Counted from the first letter of the stretch, positions 6,881 to 14,165 are shown. The stretch is DNA of 14,165 nt from REEB506 sp040381035 (GCA_040381035.1 JBEIHY010000085.1:1-14165), one strand, 5' to 3'. Made by a program: numbers and translations. The notes: generated from the letters alone by a model not told the origin.

Positions 6881-7591
6881 TTACGATTTGCCAGGAAAGC
6901 TTGCCCCCCCCGGCATCCCCACTTGCGGCTGCTCGTTTGGCGCAGCGCCATCGACCGGCGCGGAGTTAACAACTTCAACGAAAGCTACTAACTCTGCCTC
7001 TAACACCATAGCCGGCATTAACCGAACCCGCAAGGAGCGCGTCGCGATCCGACGCCGACTTTCCGCCAGGGTTCGCAAAAACTGATAGATACTGTCACGC
7101 CCAACCACCGCGCCCCTAGCGCTTGATGCGAAAACGCCGATTTGGATTTCAACGAGATTTCCGGACCGCCCAACACGCTTTTGCTCGCCAATTCTCACTT
7201 CAGCGCCGGTTAGGCCGGCATTCGTTGCGGCCGTGCTGACCCAATTGTAAAAATCCGCCTGTGCAACGCCAGGATCGCCCCGCGACCACAGACGCGCTTC
7301 GCTTTCCGCCAGCACCCATTCCGCTTCGGCTTGCGCGGAGAGCCACGCTGCCGCGCCTGGGCCACTCAATTGATTCAGTTGCCGCTCTTCTTGCAACAGA
7401 CGCTCAAGATCGGCGCGCCGCACCATGCCAAAATCATACAGCTTGAGCGAGATTGCAGCGACGAGCACGAGCGCCAGCGCCGCCAAGCCCAATCGCGCCC
7501 GCGGATTGACACGAATTTCAGTCGCGACCGCGGCCACACCCGCACGGCCCAAACCTTCGACGCGTTCGCGGAGATCTCGCCAAGCGCTCAT
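6881..7591 (-). CDS. gspM: T2SS inner-membrane protein GspM
   Basis: Bitopic assembly protein that pairs with GspL under the platform and helps load pseudopilins. It has 236 residues: a cytoplasmic N-terminus of about 32 residues, one transmembrane helix at about 33-55 (LGLAALALVLVAAISLKLYD), a charged helix likely to form a coiled coil (about 58-90), then a ferredoxin-like periplasmic domain (about 110-215), and a Pro/Gly-rich tail. GspM is poorly conserved, so the call leans on topology, length and position. It starts inside the gspL stop (ATGA overlap), the standard L-M arrangement. It is longer than the usual 160-180 residues, with extra length at both ends. Confidence 0.82.
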   Translation of the reverse strand: MSAWRDLRERVEGLGRAGVAAVATEIRVNPRARLGLAALALVLVAAISLKLYDFGMVRRADLERLLQEERQLNQLSGPGAAAWLSAQAEAEWVLAESEARLWSRGDPGVAQADFYNWVSTAATNAGLTGAEVRIGEQKRVGRSGNLVEIQIGVFASSARGAVVGRDSIYQFLRTLAESRRRIATRSLRVRLMPAMVLEAELVAFVEVVNSAPVDGAAPNEQPQVGMPGGASFPGKS

Positions 7592-8634
7592 GGCGACGGC
7601 GCAGCCAATTTGGCTTCCACGCGCAATTCGCCAGCCTGGCCGCCCAGGGTTGCAATTTTGGCTTCCGTAAAGAACTTTCCTGCATTCAAGGCCTGTAACA
7701 GCGTTTCCGCCTTTGACACTTGATCGGCCGGCAAACTGATCGACACCCGGCCCTCCCGCATTTCAACGGAATTGGCGAACGCACCGGATTTACTGAGCGC
7801 CTCAGCAACCTTATTCATCAACTTCAATCCATCGACGCCATCCAGGCCCTTGGCCAACATGGCTTGGCGGGACGCAGAGATACGCACTTTGGCCTGAGCT
7901 TCACGGACTGGCTTGACGCTGATCGATAGAAGCTCGACGCGCTGCTCTAAATTTGAGCGGCGCCATTCAGTGGCGCCGGCCAAGGTCGCTGCCCCGCACA
8001 CCATCGCAACACCCGCCACGATCGCGCCCTGGATCAACCGATCGATCAGTACGTCATTGCTGGACGCCGGCCGATGTTCATTCACGCGCCAAGGCCGGGA
8101 CAATGCGAGCGGCGCCAACACGCCCGGCGCGTCCCCGGGGAGGCCGGCCGCGGCGGCAAAAGCCTTCCAATCCGTCGACGAAGGCGGATGGGCCCACCAG
8201 CGCGACGACATCAAGGCGCCTTCGCGCCAGACCTGGGCTTCTTGGCCGTATTGACAGCGGACGATTCTGACGCCGGCGCCGGTCATTTCGGGCGCGAGCA
8301 TTAGCGGCTCCGGCACGCGTGAAAGCCCTATAAGGTCTTCACATTCTGCGCGCTCAAGTTCGTGATCGATCGCGTCTTCGTCCCACACCCAAACGCCGAC
8401 GCTATCGGGCCAGCTGACGATATATCGGCCAAGTCGCTCGGCCTGCGAGATGCGCAACGCTTCGAGTTCCGCTTGACGGCGACGCTCGATTCGATCCGCG
8501 GTCCCAATTTGCGCAATCGATACGAATGAACAAAGATCCCGTCCAATGACAAGGAACTTCGCCTTAGGAATCCGCCGCACTTCTTTCGACGACACTGTCG
8601 ACGCCAGCGGGCGATAGGCTTCGTTCTGGTCCAT
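7588..8634 (-). CDS. gspL: T2SS assembly protein GspL
   Basis: Bitopic protein that ties the ATPase GspE to GspM and GspF. From ATG at 8634 it is 348 residues. The cytoplasmic part (1-198), degenerate relative to the actin-like GspL domain, contains RYIVSWPDSVGVWVWDE (70-86). One transmembrane helix follows at about 201-222 (QGAIVAGVAMVCGAATLAG), then a periplasmic coiled-coil stretch and ferredoxin-like domain with EALSKSGAFANSVEMREGRV (278-297). The start is chosen for AAGG five bases upstream; an in-frame ATG four codons earlier (8646) is possible. Either start overlaps the end of gspK by 71 or 83 bases, more than the 4-bp overlaps elsewhere. The stop overlaps the gspM start. Family sequence conservation is low; order and topology make the call. 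Confidence 0.83.
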   Translation of the reverse strand: MDQNEAYRPLASTVSSKEVRRIPKAKFLVIGRDLCSFVSIAQIGTADRIERRRQAELEALRISQAERLGRYIVSWPDSVGVWVWDEDAIDHELERAECEDLIGLSRVPEPLMLAPEMTGAGVRIVRCQYGQEAQVWREGALMSSRWWAHPPSSTDWKAFAAAAGLPGDAPGVLAPLALSRPWRVNEHRPASSNDVLIDRLIQGAIVAGVAMVCGAATLAGATEWRRSNLEQRVELLSISVKPVREAQAKVRISASRQAMLAKGLDGVDGLKLMNKVAEALSKSGAFANSVEMREGRVSISLPADQVSKAETLLQALNAGKFFTEAKIATLGGQAGELRVEAKLAAPSP

Positions 8635-9613
8635 CCCTACCTTCATCCATCACCGATAGCGGCGCCAAAAGAGCATAGTCAAGCAACCAGGCCAGGTCTG
8701 AACGTGTCGGCGCTGCGCGGACGCGGACCTCCAGGGCAAACCGCGCACCCGGCGCCGATAGGCGAAGACGTGTCGTCTCCGCTGGCAAAACCGCCGTGCG
8801 GAAAAGATCGCGCTCGCCGAGCGGACGTCCGACAATTTGGCTAAACGACATTTCTCCAGAATAGAACTGGCCCCTGCTGCGCGCCGCAATGAACTTGCCA
8901 GCTTCGTCGCTTCCCAAAATCGCCTCCAACACTTCAGGCCCTGCGGCATTGAGATTAATTGGAGAGCCGTCATTTTGACCGAGTTTGTTGGCCCACCATG
9001 GCCGTGCGAGATCATTCCAACCGATGACGTCGAAGACTTGGTAAGGCGTTTGCAAGAAGCGATTGGTTGGCCCAGACATCCGATTGGCGACATAGCCCTC
9101 CGATTCAGCGCCCAGCATGGACTTGTCTGAATCGAGATCGACAAAATCCCGCAGCGCCGCGATCCGATCGACTACAATAGGCGGCAACGGTTCGCTTTGC
9201 AGCAACCCCGCCAAAGCTTCCGACGGGACGTTCACGCTGAACATGCCGGCATCGTCTTGGAAGCGTAGGCGCGCACCATTGTCCACTACATAAACGCGGT
9301 TATCCAGTGTCACGCAACCGCCATCGCTCTGGGCCGGGTCCATCACAACGCTGGCGGCGGGCTGCTTGGCGCCGGTCTGCAGACCGCACGGCCGGCGCGG
9401 ACTGACGGCCAGATGATATAGCGCTACGGCAAAGGCATCCGACATCGCGGCCCGCGCTTTCGCGTCATTCTCGATGCTCAAGGCAAATGATGAGGCGCGA
9501 AAAATTCGATCCGAAGCTGACACTGCCCAGGCCGAGGCGATCATGATGGCCACGAGAACCGCGAGCAAAACGAAACCATCATGCCCGACATCCGGCTGAT
9601 ACCGCCGCTTCAT
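8564..9613 (-). CDS. gspK: T2SS minor pseudopilin GspK
   Basis: Large minor pseudopilin at the pseudopilus tip. It is 349 residues from an ATG that overlaps the gspJ stop (ATGA). The 13-residue leader ends HDG, then FVLLAVLVAIMIASAWAV. The position corresponding to Glu+5 is Ala, as expected because GspK lacks the Glu that other pseudopilins need. The large globular domain shows the GspK hallmarks: FVDLDSDKSMLGAESEGYVA (157-176), matching the usual WxDxD...GAE motif, and a helix-hairpin region SPINLNAAGPEVLEAIL (217-233). Cys76 and Cys100 could pair. The upstream in-frame open frame to 10012 only shadows gspJ and is not part of the protein. By family knowledge it caps the I-J-K complex and may bind calcium. 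Confidence 0.92.
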   Translation of the reverse strand: MKRRYQPDVGHDGFVLLAVLVAIMIASAWAVSASDRIFRASSFALSIENDAKARAAMSDAFAVALYHLAVSPRRPCGLQTGAKQPAASVVMDPAQSDGGCVTLDNRVYVVDNGARLRFQDDAGMFSVNVPSEALAGLLQSEPLPPIVVDRIAALRDFVDLDSDKSMLGAESEGYVANRMSGPTNRFLQTPYQVFDVIGWNDLARPWWANKLGQNDGSPINLNAAGPEVLEAILGSDEAGKFIAARSRGQFYSGEMSFSQIVGRPLGERDLFRTAVLPAETTRLRLSAPGARFALEVRVRAAPTRSDLAWLLDYALLAPLSVMDEGRDGPERSLSPAGVDSVVERSAADS

Positions 9614-10179
9614 TGCAGACCACCCGAACGGAGCAAATCCGACTGCTCGACAGTTTCGCGCGCACGGGGATGGGCCAGCACAGGGTAGTCCCAAAATCCG
9701 GTCAAGGCGATTAGCCGAGGCGGGGGATGCTGGGCCCAAGTGGCGACCCAACGACCTTCGCCATCCAAAAAGGAAAAACTGGCCTCGCTGTGGCGGCTGC
9801 GTGCAACCTTCCAGGCCAATCCATCGGCTTGATAAGTCAATGTTAGCCCAAGCGGATCGGGCGTTAACGACCAAGTGACCGAACGCGGCGCCCCGGGGCG
9901 CGCATGCAGGCTGGCGGCAGTGGTCAACGTAATCGCCTGAGCTTCGCCCCGCAAACTCGGCGGGTCGCGCTTCTGGGCCGGCAGCGCGGACGCCAAGGAC
10001 TGACGCAGCCAATCCGCCGCGATCGCGTCACGCTGCAATTCTCCAGCGCGTAGGCCAAGCCGCGCCGACAGTCGCGCCGCGCCAAACACCCCCTCAAAAA
10101 TGAAGCCCATGATCATCGCGATGATTGTCAAAGCGATGACAACTTCGATCAAAGAGTAGCCGCGCGCCGGTCGCAGCAT
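9610..10179 (-). CDS. gspJ: T2SS minor pseudopilin GspJ
   Basis: Minor pseudopilin of the tip complex, 189 residues. The 7-residue leader MLRPARG is cut before YSLIEVVIALTIIAMIMGFI, with Glu at +5 and a long hydrophobic helix. The beta-rich domain has the GspJ-like features DWLRQSLA, ITLTTAASLHARPGAPRSVTW (split over about 70-95) and WRVEW/WKVARS-type strands (LAWKVARS near 125). It begins on the last base of the gspE stop (TAATG overlap) and ends inside the gspK start, the usual J-K coupling. Length and the RxxR-rich N-terminal helix agree with GspJ rather than GspI. Confidence 0.9.
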   Translation of the reverse strand: MLRPARGYSLIEVVIALTIIAMIMGFIFEGVFGAARLSARLGLRAGELQRDAIAADWLRQSLASALPAQKRDPPSLRGEAQAITLTTAASLHARPGAPRSVTWSLTPDPLGLTLTYQADGLAWKVARSRHSEASFSFLDGEGRWVATWAQHPPPRLIALTGFWDYPVLAHPRARETVEQSDLLRSGGLQ

Positions 10180-11858
10180 TACGCGCCGTCCTCCGCAGCG
10201 ACACGAAAGGCTTCAGCAACCGTTGTCTGGCCTTCGCTGGCTTTGAGCAACGCGTCATCGAGCAAACTGCGCACTCCTGCGCCCCGTGCCAGCGCGCGCA
10301 GCTCCGACAGGCTGGCTCCGCGCGCGGCGGCTTCCGCCAGGCCCGATTCCAAAGGTGCAATTTCATAGACTGCTAGACGGCCCGAATAGGCGGCTTCGCC
10401 AAACTCCTGCTTCGGCCGAACCCAGTTTTGCACCGTTGAAGGCGGCACCCGCGATCGCGTACCGGCGTCCAAATGATCCGGTTCGACCCGGTCGGGCAAA
10501 ACCCGTCGCACCAAGCGTTGCGCGATCACACCGCGGACCGCTGCCGCGATCAAGAAAGGTTCGACGCCCATATCGATCAAGCGGGTGACCGCACTCAGTG
10601 CATCATTTGTATGGACAGTCGACAAGACGAGGTGTCCGGTCAGCGCCGCTTGAATGGCGATCCGCGCGGTTTCGGAATCGCGAATTTCCCCGACCATGAT
10701 TACGTCAGGATCCTGACGAAGAATGGAGCGCAGCGCACGGGAAAAGTCGTAGCCGATATCGGCGCGAACCTGAACCTGCGTGACGCCTTCCATCATGTAT
10801 TCGACCGGGTCTTCCACGGTGACCAATTTGCGCTTGCCGTCCTTGATTTCTTGCATTGCGGCATAAAGCGTTGTGGTTTTGCCCGACCCGGTCGGGCCCG
10901 TCACAAGCAGCACGCCATTGGGAAATCCAAGCAAACGGCGAAAGGTCTCCTTATGGTCAGCGCCCATGCCGAGGTCATTCAAGGTCAGCAATTGCCGCTG
11001 GCTGCGCAACAGGCGCAGAACCAAGGATTCGCCATGCGCCCCAGGAAGCGTTGAAACGCGAAAGTCGATCCGCTCGCCGCCGACGCGACGCGAGATGCGG
11101 CCGTCTTGCGGCAGACGACGTTCCGCGATGTCGAGCCCGGACAACAACTTTATGCGCGATGCGATCGCGTCAAACCGCGAACGCGGCTCCACGGATCGCG
11201 CGCGCAAAACGCCATCGATCCGAAACCGGACAATCACTTGGCGTTCATCCGGTTCGATATGAATGTCGGAGGCGCCTGCGCGCGCTGCTTCCGAAATGAT
11301 CCCATCGACGAAAGTGATCGTCGGCGCGTCCTCTGCGAGATCACGCAGCGACTGGCTCATGGAGCGTTCTTGAACGGCGCTGACCCGCAGCGTTTCGATG
11401 AGCGCATCGATCAATCGGGCGCGAGCCAGCATATACTGAACCCCAGCCCGATTTGCGGCGCGCTCGACCGTCTCTTGCAGCAGCAGATTGAGCGGATCGC
11501 GGGCCAAACACAGGATTTCGCCGCCAGCGCCGCGCCAGACGAGGGCCCCGCGATCGACCAACCATTCAATCGCCAAGCCAATTTCCCTGGCGGTCTCAAC
11601 CACGTCGGAGGCGGTCGGAAACCCCTGCTCATCGACGATCGCATAGCCTAGAAATTCGGCTTGCGCGGTCAACAGATCAACCTCATCAAGCACGCCTTGG
11701 CGAACCAGGACTTCACCCAAGCCGTGATGGGCATCGCGGCCGGCCATCTCAGCGCGGGCGATATCGTCGGGTGTGACAAGGCCCTTGCGCAACAAAATGT
11801 CGGACAAACGCGCCGCGACCTTACTTGCCGCCGAAAGACCAAGTCCGACTTGCGACAC
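10179..11858 (-). CDS. gspE: T2SS ATPase GspE
   Basis: Cytoplasmic hexameric ATPase that powers pseudopilus growth through GspL and GspF. It is 559 residues from a GTG with GGAG six bases upstream. An ATG at 11909 lacks such a site, and the open frame back to 12047 overlaps gspO. The order is: N1E-like domain (about 10-160, LSDILLRKGLVTPDDI and a second LGEVLVRQGVL repeat), linker, N2E domain with ASDIHIEP (196-203) and RFRIDGVL (211-218), then the motor: Walker A GPTGSGKTT (321-329), Asp box VTVEDPVEY (346-354), Walker B VIMVGEIRD (386-394) and His box HLVLSTVHTNDA (409-420). The C-terminal zinc tetracysteine site is absent: where CPxC is expected the protein reads RVLPDRVEP (452-460), and before YSGRLAVYE (491-499) no CxxC occurs. 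All catalytic elements are intact. It leads the E-J-K-L-M-C run. Confidence 0.96.
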   Translation of the reverse strand: MSQVGLGLSAASKVAARLSDILLRKGLVTPDDIARAEMAGRDAHHGLGEVLVRQGVLDEVDLLTAQAEFLGYAIVDEQGFPTASDVVETAREIGLAIEWLVDRGALVWRGAGGEILCLARDPLNLLLQETVERAANRAGVQYMLARARLIDALIETLRVSAVQERSMSQSLRDLAEDAPTITFVDGIISEAARAGASDIHIEPDERQVIVRFRIDGVLRARSVEPRSRFDAIASRIKLLSGLDIAERRLPQDGRISRRVGGERIDFRVSTLPGAHGESLVLRLLRSQRQLLTLNDLGMGADHKETFRRLLGFPNGVLLVTGPTGSGKTTTLYAAMQEIKDGKRKLVTVEDPVEYMMEGVTQVQVRADIGYDFSRALRSILRQDPDVIMVGEIRDSETARIAIQAALTGHLVLSTVHTNDALSAVTRLIDMGVEPFLIAAAVRGVIAQRLVRRVLPDRVEPDHLDAGTRSRVPPSTVQNWVRPKQEFGEAAYSGRLAVYEIAPLESGLAEAAARGASLSELRALARGAGVRSLLDDALLKASEGQTTVAEAFRVAAEDGA

Positions 11859-11917
11859 AAAAAACTCCGATCTACCGCTCACGAAAAACAAGAAATTTCT
11901 ATAGGCCATAGGCCTGG
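11859..11917. promoter_or_regulatory. Divergent gspE/gspO intergenic region with palindrome
   Basis: A 59-bp AT-rich spacer between divergent starts. It holds a perfect 10-bp palindrome AGAAATTTCT (11891-11900), directly followed by two tandem ATAGGCC heptamers (11901-11914). The second heptamer with the next T closes an inverted repeat AGGCC-ATA-GGCCT (11903-11915). On the minus strand TATAGA overlaps this area and could be a weak -10 for gspE. The symmetry makes it a candidate operator shared by both genes; no known binding site is recognised. Confidence 0.45.
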
Positions 11918-12610
11918 ATGGGGAAAGCCTTGACGATCCACTACCTGCCGGAAATCCTAACGATGGCTTTAGGTCCATTGTGCGGCGCAGGCGCTTCGTG
12001 GGCTGCAGAACGCACCTTGTCTGCTTGGTCGCAAACATCTTCCACACGCGGGGCGGTCGCCGGATCGCTGGTTCAGGTTGTGGCCGGTGCCGTCTTGGGC
12101 GGCTTAGGCGCCGGCTTGAGCGTGGCTGCCTGGCAGCCGGGCCTATGGCGGCTCGCGGCTTTCGGCTTGGCGCTGGGATTCGTTTACGCCGCCATCATCG
12201 ATGTGCGCCGTCAATTGTTGCCGCTGTGGCCGATTTGGGCTGGCGTTTCGATTGGGCTCGCCTGGGGTTGGACGCATGGCGGCGTGACGGGCCTCATCGA
12301 GCGTGCCCTTGCCGCTGCGATGGCGGGTGGGGTGTTTTGGCTAGTGGCGTGGATTTATCGGCGCCGCTTCGGTGTCAAAGCGTTGGGCGAAGGCGATATC
12401 TACCTGGCGTTGGCGGGCGGCGCGCTTGTTGGCCCGAGCTTAGTTTGGCCAGCGATCACCGCTGCGGCGATGGCGACGGCGCTGGTCGGCTTGATCCTGG
12501 CCCGCCGACGCACGCCGGGCGAGGTTTGGCGTCAGCGCGTACCCTTTGGCCCAGGACTTATGGCTGCCTTCTGGCTGGTCTGGGCCGCACAAGCTGCTGG
12601 AGTAGCCTGA
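11918..12610 (+). CDS. gspO: Prepilin peptidase GspO (type IV prepilin peptidase, A24), short form
   Basis: Inner-membrane aspartic protease that cuts the leader from the five pseudopilins. The 230-residue, strongly hydrophobic protein has about six to seven membrane helices. The two catalytic aspartates are clear: Asp95 in YAAIIDVRRQLLP and Asp160 in GEGDIYLALAGG, the latter the GxGD site (GxGDxKL in most members, Tyr replacing Lys here). The tail VPFGPGLMAAFWLVW (208-222) matches the family's IPFGP motif. The N-terminal cysteine-rich methylase loop of bifunctional enzymes (CxxC pairs) is absent; only degenerate LCGAGASWAAE (21-31) marks that area, so it may only cleave or methylate poorly. 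ATG at 11963 is an alternative start. It is the only secretion gene on the plus strand, divergent from gspE and convergent with gspF (19 bp apart). Confidence 0.9.
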   Translation: MGKALTIHYLPEILTMALGPLCGAGASWAAERTLSAWSQTSSTRGAVAGSLVQVVAGAVLGGLGAGLSVAAWQPGLWRLAAFGLALGFVYAAIIDVRRQLLPLWPIWAGVSIGLAWGWTHGGVTGLIERALAAAMAGGVFWLVAWIYRRRFGVKALGEGDIYLALAGGALVGPSLVWPAITAAAMATALVGLILARRRTPGEVWRQRVPFGPGLMAAFWLVWAAQAAGVA

Positions 12611-12626
12611 TCCCGAACCGGCGCGT

Positions 12627-12646
12627 CCGCTACAGCCCCGTAGCGG
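12627..12646. terminator. Hairpin between converging gspO and gspF
   Basis: A perfect 7-bp stem with a 6-nt loop (CCGCTAC-AGCCCC-GTAGCGG) spans the gspF stop codon and lies 16 bp past the gspO stop. There is no T-run on either side, so it is at most a weak or bidirectional terminator, or an mRNA-end stabiliser. Confidence 0.35.
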
Positions 12647-13826
12647 TTACGCTATTGATCGCGGTCAGCATTGTCACCGCGAGTGTACCGACAAACAGGC
12701 CAATCAACAGCACCGTCGCTGGCTCGACCAAGGCGGCCAATTGCTTGCCCATCCCGCGCGAGCGCTCCTGAAACACGACAGCGGCATTTCGGGCAGCGCC
12801 TGCCAGATCACCCGAGGCTTCCCCAGCCGCGACCAGATTGATCAGCGTGGCGGGGAAAATCGTATAGGCCTGCAGCGAACGCGCGATCGACTGACCGCGC
12901 CGAATCGCACGCTCGGCTTCGCGCAATTGACGCCCGATCCGGCCGCTGACGAGCCCTTCGCGGGCGATCGTGAACGCATCTAGCAACGGCGTTTTGCGGG
13001 CAATCATGGCCGCGAACAGGCCGCTCCAGCGGGCGCTTTCGAACGCCAACAGAAAGGAGCGCACGAACGGCACATAGAGCAGCGCATCAAAAGCATTGGC
13101 CCGCAATGTCGGTGAGCGCGCAAGTTGGATCACGAAGGTCACGAGGCCAAAGCCCGCCGCCAGGACCAGCCCGACATTATCTTTCAGCCACAACGAGCTA
13201 GCGAAAATCGCTTGCGTAAAGGCGGGTAATTTTGCGACGCGCTCGCCCAAGGTTTCGGCGAAACGCGGCACGATGTTAAGCGCCATAAACAAGGCCGCGC
13301 TAATGCCGGCGATGAAAAGGATGGCGGGATAGACGAGGGCCGCGATGATCTCGCGCTGCAGCGCGCCCTGAAAGCCCATGGTTTCAGCCGCTTCCTTGAT
13401 GGCGGGGGCCAAGGAGCCGGTCGCGTCACCGGCGCGAATTATCGCCTTAACGGCAGGCGGCGCCGCCGGGGCGACGGCCGCGAACGCAACGGCGAAACTC
13501 TCGCCGGTTTTGAGGCGTTCGCCGAGGCGTTCGAATGCCGCCGCAATGGCAGGATTGACACTGGAGCGGGCGACGCTTTCGCAGGCCGGCAAAGCCTGGA
13601 CGCCGCCGGACAGAAGGATCGCCAGTTCCTGCAGCGGCTGCTCCAAATCGCCCGAGCGCACCGCGCGCGCGCGACGTTGCAGCTTGGCGACTTCCAAGGG
13701 CCGTAAATCAATGACGCGGACGCCATCGGCGGACAATTTGCGAACGGCAGTTCGTTCGTCCGGCGCTTCGACAAAGCCCTCGACGACGGCACCATCAGCT
13801 TCTTTGGCGGCATAAGAAAAGCGCAT
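12630..13826 (-). CDS. gspF: T2SS inner-membrane platform protein GspF
   Basis: Polytopic platform protein that works with GspE, GspL and GspM to insert pseudopilins. It is 398 residues from ATG at 13826 (MRFSYAAKEADGAVVEG, the typical GspF/PilC beginning). The longer frame to 13925 would start inside the terminator and is rejected. There are two repeated GspF domains, at about 60-185 (LEQPLQELAILLSGGVQALP, ending in a helix at ALVYPAILFIAGISAALFMA) and about 260-390 (ARWSGLFAAMIARKTPLLDAF and LVEPATVLLIGLFVGTLAVTM). The three membrane helices lie near 165-190, 217-237 and 367-390. The motif LVAAGEASGDLAGA (about 330-343) is the second-domain copy of IIRAGDATGSLAPA (about 128-141), the usual GEASG signature. 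It has a weak AGG upstream and is separated from the upstream gene by a terminator, so it needs its own promoter. Confidence 0.95.
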   Translation of the reverse strand: MRFSYAAKEADGAVVEGFVEAPDERTAVRKLSADGVRVIDLRPLEVAKLQRRARAVRSGDLEQPLQELAILLSGGVQALPACESVARSSVNPAIAAAFERLGERLKTGESFAVAFAAVAPAAPPAVKAIIRAGDATGSLAPAIKEAAETMGFQGALQREIIAALVYPAILFIAGISAALFMALNIVPRFAETLGERVAKLPAFTQAIFASSLWLKDNVGLVLAAGFGLVTFVIQLARSPTLRANAFDALLYVPFVRSFLLAFESARWSGLFAAMIARKTPLLDAFTIAREGLVSGRIGRQLREAERAIRRGQSIARSLQAYTIFPATLINLVAAGEASGDLAGAARNAAVVFQERSRGMGKQLAALVEPATVLLIGLFVGTLAVTMLTAINSVTATGL

Positions 13827-13888
13827 GGCCGAACCTAGCAGGATTAAGCCGGTGCGCCACTGCTGCTGCGCAGCCACGAGTTGCCGCG

Positions 13889-13922
13889 GCAAAAAAACGG
13901 GGAGGCCGAAGCCCCCCCGTTC
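13889..13922 (-). terminator. Strong intrinsic terminator (minus strand)
   Basis: Read on the minus strand, ACGGGGGGGC, a TTCG loop, then GCCTCCCCGT make a G/C-rich stem capped by a C(UUCG)G tetraloop with one small mismatch. It is followed directly by seven Ts. It lies just after the partial gene that ends at 14006 and before gspF, so it isolates the secretion genes from upstream transcription. Confidence 0.9.
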
Positions 13923-13944
13923 CACTCCGCAAGGAGTCTTTACC

Positions 13945-13994
13945 TTAGCTGCCGCCAGTGGACTGACGGCTCATTTCGACGACCTGGCCGTTCG
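13945..13994 (-). pseudogene. Duplicated 3' tail of the upstream gene
   Basis: The 37-bp block 13958-13994 is identical to 14025-14061. Read in the same frame it codes NGQVVEMSRQST then GGS and a TAA at 13945-13947. No start precedes it and the intact gene has already stopped at 14006, so it is an untranslated leftover, perhaps the original end of the gene before a tandem duplication. Confidence 0.6.
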
Positions 13995-14061
13995 CCGGGA
14001 GGGGATCAATCCGGCGAGGCTGCCGTGGACTGACGGCTCATTTCGACGACCTGGCCGTTCG
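13958..14061. repeat. 37-bp perfect direct repeat with hairpin spacer
   Basis: Copies at 13958-13994 and 14025-14061 are identical over 37 bp and are 67 bp apart start to start, with a 30-bp spacer. An inverted repeat TCGCCGG/CCGGCGA (13992-13998 and 14011-14017) lies across the spacer. The copies are coding on the minus strand, in the same reading phase relative to their sequence. Confidence 0.95.
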
Positions 14062-14165
14062 AACGGTTGCGCAGCAACGGGGCAACCCGCGAAATGCCCG
14101 CATCACCGGGAACCACGATCGTCAACGCGCCACGATCTTCGTCAGTTGCGAATGTGCCAGCCGGC
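14006..14165 (-). CDS. C-terminal end of an unidentified protein (partial)
   Basis: An open frame enters from the right edge and stops at TGA 14006-14008. The visible 52 residues run from PAGTFATDEDRGALTIVVPG through ISRVAPLLRNRSNGQVVEMS to RQSTAASPD. There is no membrane segment, cysteine or motif I recognise. The alternating small and beta-branched residues suggest a soluble beta-strand-rich end. It does not resemble the classical T2SS proteins. Its last codons are duplicated downstream, so the real C-terminus has probably changed from STGGS to STAASPD. It ends before a strong terminator and is therefore the end of a separate transcription unit. Confidence 0.7.
   Translation of the reverse strand, partial: PAGTFATDEDRGALTIVVPGDAGISRVAPLLRNRSNGQVVEMSRQSTAASPD

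Noticed and set aside
9614..10012. Extended N-terminus of GspK
   Set aside because: The extra residues lie wholly antisense to nothing but in another frame of gspJ; the ATG at 9613 gives a proper prepilin leader and an ATGA overlap.
11859..12047. Extended N-terminus of GspE
   Set aside because: It would overlap the opposite-strand gspO and lacks a ribosome site; GTG at 11858 has GGAG at six bases.
13958..14061. Two 37-bp repeats with a 30-bp spacer, sized like a CRISPR unit
   Set aside because: Only two copies, no palindromic repeat structure, no cas genes, and both copies read as the same coding sequence on the minus strand. A gene-end duplication explains it better.

Overview
The window is dominated by a near-complete type II secretion system (T2SS, general secretory pathway) locus, nearly all on the minus strand. 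High GC, frequent ATGA/TAATG stop-start overlaps, GTG starts and the protein style suggest an alphaproteobacterium, possibly of the Caulobacterales/Hyphomonadaceae type. That placement is an inference from sequence style; no marker gene here proves it.

Layout from right to left, the direction of transcription of the minus-strand genes. (1) 14006-14165 is the 3' end of an unidentified gene whose tail is partly duplicated as a 37-bp direct repeat, followed by a strong intrinsic terminator. (2) gspF (inner-membrane platform) stands alone on the minus strand, ending convergently with gspO (prepilin peptidase) on the plus strand. (3) A 59-bp divergent intergenic region with a palindrome separates gspO from gspE. 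(4) gspE-J-K-L-M-(C-like) form a tightly packed minus-strand run: the ATPase, two minor pseudopilins, the platform/assembly proteins, and a short HR-domain protein that probably acts as GspC/GspN. (5) A 236-bp AT-rich gap holds a candidate promoter. (6) gspD-G-H-I follow with overlapping ends: the secretin, the major pseudopilin and two minor pseudopilins. (7) The left 2.2 kb holds two divergent SAM-dependent methyltransferase genes. The plus-strand one looks more AT-rich than the gsp genes. Short TGACCCC repeats, suggestive of an IS21-type end or remnant, lie at the left edge and next to gspI.

Together GspE drives GspF/L/M and polymerises GspG, with an H-I-J-K tip complex, to push folded periplasmic proteins through the GspD channel. 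GspO matures the five pseudopilins. The locus departs from the textbook in several ways: GspE lacks the tetracysteine zinc motif, GspD carries a lipobox, GspC lacks a PDZ domain, GspG has an unusually long leader, and GspO lacks the cysteine-bearing methylase region. No separate pilotin gene is visible. I see no tRNA, rRNA, CRISPR array or intact mobile element, and no clear evidence of a wholly new system.
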